From the NCBI GenBank assembly GCA_026545765.1, contig CM048840.1, positions 7,041,765 through 7,105,764 of the forward strand: a stretch of DNA of 64,000 nucleotides, read 5' to 3'. The DNA comes from Plantago major. Taxonomy: Eukaryota; Streptophyta; Magnoliopsida; Lamiales; Plantaginaceae. The position numbers were made by a program, and so were the translations under genes. Every line of letters begins with the position of its first letter. Positions within the stretch are counted from its first letter, which is position 1. Shown here piece after piece: positions 12,147 through 21,651 of the stretch. The notes beneath the pieces are model-generated. The model was not told the origin of the DNA, ran no database searches, and saw nothing but the letters and a program-made list of their open reading frames with translations.

Positions 12147-12323
12147 TGGTCAAAGCGTTTGTAGCCGAGTGGCAAGTTGAGACACTCCGTACCCAAGAGG
12201 TTACGATCCCCGAAATGGGTGATTATTTTATAGAGAATTGGTTGAAATGTTATTAGAGATTATATTGATGATAAATTTGTCCAAGCTAAGAATTATAATT
12301 GTAATATTGTATCTAAAAAAAAA
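12147..12323 (+). mobile_element. tRNA-derived SINE
   Basis: Pol III A box TAGCCGAGTGGC (about 12162-12173) and a B-box-like GGTTACGATCC (about 12199-12209) lie 26 bases apart, as in tRNA-headed SINEs. The element ends in an A-rich tail. It is flanked by an 11-bp direct repeat TAATAATATTT (12136-12146 and 12324-12334). The anticodon arm does not fold as a functional tRNA and the B box is imperfect, so this is a SINE and not a tRNA gene. Confidence 0.75.
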
Positions 12324-12334
12324 TAATAATATTT

Positions 12335-12796
12335 GATGCTAAAGAATTTTTGGCACAGTTATGAAGACCCAGACTCAATACTCTTAAGCCAAATTGTAAT
12401 GCAGGCGGACTCTAGTCGGGTTAATTTGCTATACACCTATTTTCCTCCATGGTGGTAGTTATCTATGTGTATAGGATTCTCGAAACTCGGAGGCCATACG
12501 TGTATGACTAGTTTGGTTCTTTATCCTTAATTTGATTGGTGGCGGTGTGTGTTCTGATCTCCTCTTTTATTTTTGTATTTTGTAGAGACTCTGATCTGTT
12601 ATACGAGCAACTTCGCAAGCTACCAAGCCGGCGTACGCATCCCTCGCGGGCTCGCAACAGGGTGCGACGATAGACTCCTTGTCAATAAGAATAAGAACCC
12701 GCTTGAGGTGTTTGACAAGTCTGCTCTTGAAACATTGTTTTACAAGTTAATTTGAGCTACCCGTGTTTTAAAATTGAAGCTAGTCCTTTTCCAACA
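12335..12796. other. Region upstream of F-box relic, no clear gene
   Basis: A small frame at 12573-12755 is open but matches nothing I know. It may be 5' leader of the F-box relic. Confidence 0.4.
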
Positions 12797-13694
12797 ATGT
12801 CAGATCTTCCGACGGAGTTGTATCATGAGATTCTCATCAGGGTGCCTGCTGGTGCGTATGCAAGGAATGGCAAAGAATCATTGAATTTCCGACAATTGCA
12901 CGCTGAACGTCAGATGGGCTCTGGAAATATGCTCATGTTTAAAGCGTTCTCGGGTGACTTCTATTCATTGTCTTTAGAATCACTTGATCATCTTCCTGAA
13001 AGTAGTACCAGGAAGATTGAGGTTGCTTATATTGGGGATGACAAGGGTGTAAATCCTGAAAGTGTTCATGCCATGGCTTGATTCTCATTCCGTGTTATCG
13101 TAGTTGCGAGGCATGGATTGTATGGAATCCTTTTTTAGGGTATCGATTCGAGCTTCCACCCTCGTTTGAATTTGAATCCGGTGTCATAGAATTTGCTGGG
13201 CTAGGTTATGAGGAATTGCCAAGAGGAATAATCACTTCAAGACTTTAATCTACTTTTTTAAGTCGGACGTGTGGCACCGGATTGAGGATTTTCCATGCTA
13301 TTCAACTCCAGAGTATCCCAGTGTTGGAGTCTTCATGGGTGGTGCTTTGCATTGGATGGATGTGTGGGAGGTAGGAACTAATATGAAGTGTATAATTTCT
13401 CTTGATCTTAGCACTGAAATATACAACAAACTTCCTCTTCCTTTGGCTCTCTCTTTAGAAAGGTATTGTTATTTATATGCATCGGCAGGATGCTTATTTA
13501 TCAATTGTTACAACATTGATGATGACTTCGCGGAGAATTGGAAAAGCATTTGGATTTCAAGGGATTGTGGAAGCGATAAGGTCTGGACTAGATTGATTTC
13601 GTTTGGAAAAGCAGGCCGTAACCTATGTGTTCAAGCAGTATCCTATATAAAAAACAAAGAACAAGTTCTTCTCAGGTATAAGGATGGTAATTGA
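12797..13694 (+). pseudogene. F-box protein with F-box-associated domain, broken
   Basis: It starts MSDLPTELYHEILIRVPA, the first half of an F-box (binds SKP1 in SCF ubiquitin ligases). The second half of the box is missing: unrelated residues follow directly, which suggests an internal deletion. A frameshift near 13076 moves the frame to ILIPCYRSCEAWIVWNPFLG, the usual start of the associated domain. A stop and shift near 13246 lead to a last open part (13269-13694) with HRIEDFPCYSTPEYPSVGVF, GALHW and ISLDLSTEIYNKLPLP. That order matches plant F-box/FBA proteins. At least two frame breaks and one deletion make it a pseudogene. Confidence 0.8.
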
Positions 13695-13758
13695 TTTCGT
13701 TTACAAAAATGGTTCGTGGAAACAAAAAGTGACAAAAACTTGTTTAACTAGCTATTAA

Positions 13759-13847
13759 CCATGAACCACTTGGTTCATGGCCAGAAGAAAAACAACAAAC
13801 GGTTTGTTGTTTGTGATTTTGCTCACGAAGTGAGCAAAATCACAAAC
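13759..13847. repeat. Three consecutive perfect hairpins
   Basis: Hairpin 1: arms 13759-13767 and 13772-13780 (9 bp, loop ACTT). Hairpin 2: arms 13790-13800 and 13802-13812 (11 bp around one base, effectively 10 bp with a 3-base loop). Hairpin 3: arms 13809-13826 and 13830-13847 (18 bp, loop GAA). All pairs are perfect. Hairpins 2 and 3 overlap by four bases, so they cannot both be fully formed. Confidence 0.9.
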
Positions 13848-14317
13848 CAATTGAACGGGTGGGAGTGGGACAATATGCATAAATACAATTCTCAATCTCT
13901 ATAAGCTTCCTGAAAATGTGTGGCATTAGATTCATACACTTTGAACTCACTTGCGCTCGCACCAGAAAACTTTCCGGTGAATCACTTATACTAAGGTTTG
14001 ATCTATATCGAACATGGCTGACTTTGGAGTTATAATCAAGTTATTTTCGAAGATAAAATTGCAATTTATTGGTATGAGCAGCGTTCTCTTTACCAAGTCG
14101 GACCATATATGAATGGAAAAGATCTCAGTTATTACTGCGGTGTATTTTGTTTGATCATTGAGAGAATTTATATGTGGGATTTACAACCAAAACTTAGATG
14201 CATCAAAGTTATAAATATACCAAACCAGATATTATGAAGCTCACAAGGCACGGTGATTTTCAAGGCGTGCAAAGGTTTCCTCGGGTCAGGACGGAGATTG
14301 GGCTTCGAGTGCAAAGG
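13848..14317. other. Downstream F-box flank, no clear gene
   Basis: Possible decayed remains of the F-box-associated domain (short in-frame patches near 14040-14080), but no frame is convincing. Confidence 0.35.
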
Positions 14318-14540
14318 TAGAAGGGAGTATGACTGTAAAACCCACCCATTGAGCAGGACGAAAATCGGCCTTAGAGATCCGACGGTGCCGGGTGGAAGGG
14401 TTGTTGAACCTATTACTGTAATGCACTGATCGGAGGAATTTTCTTTTGCTCTCACAAGTCAAGTCAAGTTTCTTGGCTTCGCCCCTACTTCGACTTGCCA
14501 TGTTTAATTGCATTTTTAACCGTATTTATCCCCTTTTGAA
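14318..14540. repeat. Dispersed repeat, copy 1
   Basis: It shares long stretches with 19850-19918 plus 20516-20640, for example GTCGGCC/ATCGGCC...TTAG and then TTTCTTTTGCTCTCACAAGTC. The two copies lie about 600 and 520 bases to the left of the two FHA-locus copies. Class unknown. Confidence 0.7.
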
Positions 14541-14872
14541 CTTTTTGGAACATTCAGGTGATACATTCCTGCACACGTTTTCATCACTTGCACACAATCC
14601 AAGAAACTTTTCAACGGGTCATTTATCTAAGAGACTAAGACTGATTCAAACAAACACGATTAACTATGGAGTTATTATTGATGAATTTTCAAACAGAAAG
14701 GTGCAATTTTACTTATTAGTACGGGTAACACTTGGGTAGTACAGTATGTATGAATGTATATAATAATGAGGAAAAATAATAAAATTCTTAGTAAGACCAT
14801 TCTATCGATTGATCCAAATTAAAAAAACTTGTCCGTTAATTTTAGCAAGTCCATATTTAAAATCCAATATTA
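14541..14872. other. No gene seen
   Basis: AT-rich spacer between the dispersed repeat and the MITE. An open frame at 14446-14739 has no recognisable features. Confidence 0.5.
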
Positions 14873-15121
14873 TACTCCATCCGTCCCAGTTTCATTTACT
14901 CGTATTCCGTTTTGATCTGTCCGAAATTCAATTGCCCATTCTTTTAATTGAAAATCTCTCTCCTATTTTATTCACTATCTTACATACTTTATTTAATATT
15001 TCTCCTACTTTATTCAATATATTTCCTACTTCATTATCATTTATCCTACTTTATTCACTTTTTTCTTTTTCTTAAAACTTGTATCCGGCCCCACGGGTAA
15101 ATGAAACCGGGACGGAGGGAT
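14873..15121. mobile_element. Stowaway-like MITE
   Basis: The left end is TACTCCATCCGTCCCAGTTT. The right end, reversed, gives TCCCTCCGTCCCGGTTTCAT. About 250 bp, internally AT-rich with TTTATTCACT-type motifs. The right TA target is less clear (GGATTTA). Confidence 0.75.
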
Positions 15122-16472
15122 TTACAATTAATGTCAAGAATGTATTGCATCTCACAAATCCAAAAAAGAAAATCAATCTAAAAGCAAACGCATACAAATG
15201 CAACAGGTATCATTAACAAACCCACAAACTGATATAACAAAGACACGAAAATGCACGGGATATATGTTCCATTTAAGTCGAGAATGAGTAAAGTTTAGGA
15301 CATATGTGAAGACTTTTCCGAACACTTCATGCACACGGAATAACAAAAGGATGAATAAAGAGTAAAGACGCATAATTTTTGTAATAGAAGAAGAAGATGC
15401 ATCACATTCTATACCTCCGGAGCCAATATACAAGACACCAAGGTGGTGCAGTAGGGGTACCTAAACGGGACTGGATGTTTCAATAGCAAAATGCTAAAAC
15501 GACACTCTATATCAACATCAAAATAAATTGTTTCTAACGTGACGAACAAAAACTCATTGATCAATCAAACAAAGGAGAACCAACCTATTCTCACAGCTGA
15601 TAGTCGGTCTTGCTTGTCCTTCCTCTTATTTGTCAATAAATTTTCCCAAGTTTTGCTCCAAGTATCTTTTGTTGATCTCGATCCCAAAAGACATCCCTCC
15701 TATCTACAAATTCAGTAAAGCTAATATAAATAAATATATTCACATCCCTCAGATCACTATATTGATGAAGTCTTAGTGATGCAGAATAAGTGAAATCAAA
15801 GACAGGTTTGTGATCTTCTTCTAAAAGCATTAGCAAGTTAATCAGATCAGTTATACTCATTCAATAAAAGGTTTATGATTGAAGCCCCAACAATTTTGAA
15901 ACAAATAAGACACTCCCTTCCTCCCATTAGTATAGCCATATTTTGCCATTTAGGGCACAACCCACTACCCACACGGCCACAATTTTACCACACTTTATGA
16001 ACTCTTTATTTTCATTTTGTTTTTGAATAATGCACTAAGCCTACTTTACTCACAATATAATATCATTGCTTTTAAACTCCTAATATCCCATATGAGACGG
16101 AGAGAATATTATCTAGTTAATTGACTACACTAGGAATTATATCCCATATACTAGAAAGTAGGAACTGCATATTTTGCATATATTAATGGTTTTTTTTACT
16201 TTTGCTCTCAAATTTAAACCATGCAGCACAAAAGGAAGAAACTGTAGGAAACAAGAGAGTACCTCAATTAAACAACCGGAACTAAGGGTCAAGAATTGTC
16301 CAGTAGGTACTGTCCTGCCCTTTACAGAAACTGAACTCTTACCAAGATTCTGTATAGATAAAGATCCATCTTCCTCCAACTTGACTGTCGCCTTACCACA
16401 AACAATAGATATCATGAATATACATAAAAACAAGAGACGGGAGAAAGAGAGGTATGAAACAAAAGCTTTCTT

Positions 16473-16485
16473 GGGGGGGGGGGGG
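16473..16485. repeat. Poly-G tract in intron of copy A
   Basis: A run of 13 G. The intact gene has 22 G at the same place (22558-22579). Confidence 0.9.
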
Positions 16486-16911
16486 TTCTTTTAACATATG
16501 AACACATCTTGGTTCGGCCTCGAAGCATTTACACCCTTCCACAACATTTGCAAACATATCTTGAGCAAAATTATGTGAACTTACCTGCCGTCTAGATATT
16601 TTATTGGCTCGCCCTTCTTTCCGTAAATCAATATCAACATCAATATCATCTGTTGATCTTCCAAGCAAAACCTACGAATACGAGATCGTAAGCAAGCAAC
16701 ATGTTAATGCATACCATATACGTGTGTATACAATGCAGAAAGTACCATACATTTGACTTATCTATGATTAAGTTCAAAGCAGCCCAATGAAAGGGAACAA
16801 GCAAGCAACACAGAATGACCAAAAAAAGGACCAGGGTTTTAAAGGATCATCTTAAGATTAATAATTACCACTGTTTTTTGAAACGGAAAGAAAAGAGCAG
16901 AAAGTGTTTCT

Positions 16912-17020
16912 TTAGAAAGGGGCTCATCTACCCCTTAAAAGGTCTTGCAAGGGGAGAGAGTTGTCCCATATCTTACAGAGTATGCCCAGGATATCCTCAA
17001 CCGATGTGGGATATTTAACA
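16912..17020 (-). mobile_element. Small insertion, TRIM/solo-LTR-like
   Basis: This 109-bp piece is absent at the matching site of the intact gene and is flanked by GTTTCT (16906-16911 and 17021-17026). Read on the minus strand it starts TGTTAAATATCCCACATCGG, the kind of start seen in small plant LTR elements. The last bases do not give a clean CA, so the class is tentative. Confidence 0.6.
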
Positions 17021-18011
17021 GTTTCTAGTTATCGAATATCTACGGAGAGCAGACAAGTCAGATAGAAAATTTCTAGTTTCGAAGAATCTCGTAAGATCAT
17101 TGTAGTTGAAAGATGATCCATTTGAGCTTCAGACTTTGACCATGATTAATGTCTGCATGAAGATTGTACAAGCATTTCCCAAGTTGAATAAATTCTTTAT
17201 GCGCAAACATGCACACGTTTGCGCACACACACAACACACAAAGGAAAGAAAGAAAAGAAACTTGAATAAATTCCTTTGTTATTTTGTTGTTGATTGGAAA
17301 GATGATTTGTTCAAGAATTTAAAATGTCCCATATTAACGTGATTGACATTATTGGTATCTGTTTGTTACTAAAAACACATGTAAAAACCGTTCATGTGTA
17401 AGAACATTAAATGGGAAACTGAATAGATAGATTACCTCATGCTTGTTAATGTAATGCCTCAGATGGCGGCCATAGAAGATAGCTAAGGCTCCTTTTGATG
17501 TCATTTCCCTATGCAAACAAGAACGAGTAGCTTGCTCCAGCCTTATGATTGTCCTCTTAGCTTCATCGTGCTGATAGCTTGGAACTGAATTGTTAAGATA
17601 ACAAACTGAGCCAATATTATCAGGTGCAGTAGAAATTAAAGCAAAAAAACTTTCATTCCTATCAATAGAAAGGACGAAGGAAGCATGAAGATGGGTCAGC
17701 AACACATTCAACAGGTGCCAGGAAAACATATTTAATGTAGTATTTTCATCTCACCCTGCATCCCCAAACATGGGAATCGGGCAATTGGCTCCTGATATTT
17801 ATTAGTAAAGGTCTGAAGACTGAACGAAAAAGTGTGCATGGAATCTTCTAAAAGTGAGGCAGTCATTTACGTAATAGCACGACCATAATGCCAGTATTAT
17901 AATGCAGCACCAGTTCAATACCTTGCTGAATAACTTGTGAGTCGTGCTCCACTGGATCTTGGTCCATATCAAATAACTGTAAATAACAATAAAAACAGTT
18001 GTCAATTTACA

Positions 18012-18135
18012 CATTCAGAAGCTAATTGATCCTTGACGTAATTATGGAGTTCACCATAGCTTCTACATCAGAAGCTAATTGATCCTTGACGTAATTATGG
18101 AGTTTACCATAGCTTCTACATTCAGAAGCTAATTG
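18012..18135. repeat. Tandem duplication at truncated exon 3 edge
   Basis: A unit of about 55 bases (AGAAGCTAATTGATCCTTGA to CATAGCTTCTACAT) is present twice, plus a partial third start. The intact gene has it once. The fragment at 32660-32790 also has it twice. Confidence 0.8.
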
Positions 18136-18440
18136 ATCCATAACAATGAAATTCAAATTAGCCATGAATTACTGATATCAAGTTCCTTTTTACTACCGAA
18201 ATTTCAGAAACATAAACGATTCTAGGTAGCTTATTTTAAATAATTAAAAGTTTGCACGTATGTTAAGGTGGAATTTTTCAAATATAGAATTTCAAGGTCA
18301 GGTATCAAAATTAACTCCAAGCCTCAAGCAAGGCGTGAAAAATACTGAAACATTGAACCAGAGATATGGTGGACTACTCCAAGTACCTAATGTTGAGGAA
18401 ATCACCAAAATTGTAGACAAAAACACAATGATCAATAAGA
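18128..18440 (+). other. Conserved 300-bp block of unknown origin
   Basis: It is shared almost exactly with 35803-36097, but I do not find it in the intact FHA locus. A plus-strand frame (18260-18451) reads QVSKLTPSLKQGVKNTETLN and stays open in both copies up to the point where they diverge. I do not recognise the product. The reading frame may be chance. Confidence 0.5.
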
Positions 18441-18640
18441 AAAACACTTAATAGAAGCCTACACTACGATGCATTTCGACCATTCGATTTCTGACTCACT
18501 ACCTATACTCAATTTGCCAGATACAATAATATAGTAGACGATATCATCTAAAATTTCATGAATTCAGGTGAACGAAGCAAATAGCACCTGAGAGAGAAGG
18601 ATTAGCCGTGGCGTAGAATACGAAATATACGGCGGAGGTC

Positions 18641-19849
18641 GGGCGGTGGAACGATGACAGTGGAGTGACCAGTGGAACAATTGGGTTACAGTGAATAAAC
18701 AACCTTCTCCCCCACAATTCAATTGAGTGGACTGGAGTAATAATTAGGGTTCAAATCAGCAGCTAGTAGTAATAGTAAGCTTTCACTTTCTATTCAATTA
18801 AAAAATAAAAAATAAAAAAATGAGTTTATTACCTCCAATTCCCTCCATAAACATCCATTTATTAAATAGGTCCATGCCATTTCAAAAATTACATTTAAAT
18901 GGTCGTAATTCAATTTTTTATTATACAAGGTCCAAAAATCAACAAAATTGAGGTGAACATCACATTCTAACCCCTGACTTTTTTTTATTTAAAATAATTG
19001 CATTTCATATAAATAAAATTATTCAATTTTATTATTACAGATGAGTATTTAATCTATTAAATTTCATTTATATTTGCTTATAAGTTTTCCTTTTTACTTT
19101 CACATTCTTCTCCATTCACATACAGTACTATCTCACACACAACAAATACAACATGTCGAAGTTCATGATTCCCACCCATTGTTGATTTGTTGGTTGAAGG
19201 ATCGATATGGACTCCATTTCTCTTTTAATTTTCCTCGATTCTTTCTAAAATAGTCCCCGTTAGAGCTCAAAATCAGAGCTGTAAGAAGCTCCAAGTTGGG
19301 TTGTTTGGACAACCCCAAGTCTGAGCTATATCGAAGCTAATATAGCTCCGATTTGGAGCAATTCAGAGGTGTCAAACAAACCTAAATACAACTCCGTTTT
19401 GAGGTCTTGGTACGTGCTATTGAGATAAGGGGTAGAAGAAGATGTGTGTATATTTTGTATGTAGTAGTGGGTGCGAATGAGAAAGGGTTTTAAAAATTAA
19501 AATTCATTTTGGGGTATAATTTTAATAATAGCAAAAATTGGGTTTTTAAGTGAATAACGCTTGAAAATTGAAAGTAAAATAAAAAATCAATTTAAGGGGT
19601 AAGATTGTCAAATAGCACTTCGCCAACTAATAATGTACTCAAATGTATTGTTGAAATCACTGGGACTTATATGTAATAATGATATTTATTAGGGGTATCA
19701 AATGAAATTTACCCTAAAAAATACTTGCAAAAGGTATTATATTTGTAAAGTTGTAAGTAGGTGATAAAATAAGAGAGAAATTGAATAAAATGATGATGAA
19801 ATAGGAAAGATAAATAATAAAGAATTAGTTAGTGGGGTAAAGGACGCTT
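18641..19849. other. Intergenic, no gene seen
   Basis: AT-rich. No coding frame or element end recognised. Confidence 0.55.
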
Positions 19850-20640
19850 GACTGCAAGATCCACCCGTTGAACAGGGGTGAAAGTCGGCCTTAGTGATTT
19901 GACGATGCTGGGTGGAATTAGACCCGACCAAACTCAACCGAAAACCGAACCGAAAATACGATTACGGTTAGTCAACCGTAACCGGCGGTTGAAGGACCCC
20001 AACCGTAATCGGCGGTTACGATTACGGTTGACGTTTATTTTAAATCGTCAACCATAATTTTAACCGGCGATTACCGACGATCGTAGTATTTTTTTAAAAT
20101 ATTTAAGTAAAATGATGCTCAAATAATAGACTAGTATCATGAATTCATTACACCAAATTGCCCCGTCGGTGTTCAAATAATATACTAGTACTACGAACTA
20201 TAAGCATAATAATAGACTAATAATTTTATTCTTTAAATCTTTAACAAAGGAGCTTACACACTTAGTAAAAAGTTTAAATTAAGTTTAAAACTTTAAACAT
20301 TTTACCAAGTGTGTAAGCCCCTTTTTTCGGCAAAATTATTTGAACAAGTATACTTTAAAATAAAGAAAAAGAAACTGCCGGTTCAAAACGACAAACCGAC
20401 GGTTTCGCGGTTAGAAAACGTACAGTTAGTAACCGGCTATAACCGTAATCGACGGTTAGAAAACCGTGATTTTCCATGAGAGCTAACCGGCGGTCAGGCC
20501 AACCGCCTAGGTCTAGGTGGGATAGTCGTCGAGCCTATACTGTATATTGCATGTTTAACTGATCGAAGGAATTTCTTTTGCTCTCACAAGTCGAGTTTCT
20601 TGGGCTCGCCCCTCCTTCGTGTTTAACTGCATTTTTTACC
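19850..20640. repeat. Dispersed repeat, copy 2 (interrupted)
   Basis: Left part 19850-19918 and right part 20516-20640 together match copy 1 at 14318-14540. The interruption is the hAT-like element at 19919-20515. Confidence 0.75.
19919..20515. mobile_element. Non-autonomous hAT-like element (597 bp)
   Basis: The left end is TAGACCCGACC and the right end, reversed, is TAGACCTAGGCGG. It is flanked by 8-bp repeats GGTGGAAT (19911-19918) and GGTGGGAT (20516-20523). Both arms are full of AACCG/CGGTT motifs (AACCGTAATCGGCGGTTA type), common in plant hAT elements. The middle (about 20249-20325) is an imperfect hairpin: GCTTACACACTTAGTAAAA pairs with TTTTACCAAGTGTGTAAGC. The uninterrupted copy 1 of the host repeat shows the empty site. 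Confidence 0.85.
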
Positions 20641-20811
20641 GTTTCTATGCCTTTTTTCGAAACTTTGTTTTTTTTCCTTCTTTTTGCTCAAATCAGAAAA
20701 AACTACTACTATTATAGTAAATCAGTACAATTACATGGGCCTCAGCCCTCATAATCCGAGCGTCTAAAAAGCACAGGAACAAAGAAGTTTGGGGGGTTTC
20801 CATCCAAAGTT

Positions 20812-21010
20812 TTAGCCAACCTCATCGTGTCCCATTTTTGACAAAGTGTTGGCACAAGTATTTCCTATCCGCTTAGTATGCTTGATCACAAATTCCCAGG
20901 GGAGCCTTTTAAACAAACCTTCTGCAATCCTCGAGCAAATTTTGCAAGGGGTGGTCCTGGGTATTGATTTGTCTGCAAGGAACAAATTTAGCGATACCAT
21001 TTATTCGCCT
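20812..21010 (-). pseudogene. RNase H-like (RVT_3) fragment
   Basis: The minus frame reads RLPWEFVIKHTKRIGNTCAN then TLSKMGHDEVG. This resembles the end of the RNase H-like domain of plant LINE-type proteins (V-H--R--N--AD-LAK-G). No start, no upstream catalytic part. Probably a LINE relic. Confidence 0.5.
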
Positions 21011-21651
21011 TTCCCATGCCATCTTCAAATTTGACCGCAATGGCCGAGTTTATTGAAACTCCACCTAATTTCTGTGAGAAGCCACATATCCATTTGTCCT
21101 TTTCATCTCAAATCACCCCACACGCAGCTGATAACCCGGCGGTGTACATATAACACTATATCTCACATATCCAAAAAAGAAAATCAATCTAAAAGCAAAC
21201 GCATACAAAGGTATCATTAACAAACCCACAAAGTGTTTGTAACAAAGACACAAAGACCAAAGGACCACAGAACAGATAAGGCAATATCTATCACTGACTC
21301 AGAGACCGTAGTTTTATCAAAGTTCTGCACGGGATATATGTTCCATTTAAGTCGACAATGAGTTAAGTTTAGGACACGTGAAGACTTTTCTGAACACTTC
21401 ATCCACGCGGAATAGCAAACGGATGAGTAAAGACGCATAATTTGGTATATAAGAAGAAGATGCATCATATACCTCCCGAACCAATATACAAGGCGGTGCA
21501 GTTGGGGTACCTGAACGGGACTGGATGTTTCCATAGCAACATGCTAAAACACTCTACATCAACATCAAAGTAAATTATATCTAACGCGACGAACAGAAAC
21601 TTACACATACAAATACACTGATCTATCTAACAAAGGAGAGCCAACCTATTC

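Larger units (their letters stand above)
15626..18072 (-). pseudogene. Truncated MCRS1-like FHA gene (copy A, exons 4-8)
   Basis: Exons kept: 17976-17922, 17584-17436, 16671-16585, 16391-16263, 15703-15626. Splice sites are GT-AG and phases match the intact gene. Exon 4 is three bases longer (one extra residue). Only the last bases of exon 3 remain (about 18055-18070). One base lost near 15626 gives TAA, removing the last 12 residues. FHA motifs remain: LLGRSTDDIDVDIDLRKEG, ANKISRRQ, LSIQNLGKSSVSVKG. There is no obvious start codon, so I call it a pseudogene. If transcribed from the duplicated promoter-side sequence, it could give an FHA-only peptide. Confidence 0.8.
15135..18640 (-). repeat. 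Partial duplicate of the FHA locus (copy A)
   Basis: Sequence from 15135 on matches the 3' flank, introns and exons 4-8 of the intact gene at 21157-23990. The right end (about 18545-18620) matches the 5' flank of that gene at 27775-27850 (GACGATATCATCTAAAATTT, CACCTGAGAGAGAA). Exons 1 and 2, most of exon 3 and introns 1-2 are missing. A 300-bp stretch (18128-18440) not found in the intact gene fills the gap. Confidence 0.85.

Noticed and set aside
12147-12230. tRNA gene
   Set aside because: A and B boxes are present, but the cloverleaf is incomplete and the region is followed by an A-rich tail and an 11-bp target duplication, so it is a SINE.
15173-15433. 86-aa minus-strand ORF
   Set aside because: It lies in the 3' flank of FHA copy A, and the equivalent in the intact locus (21217-21534) has a different, shifted frame.
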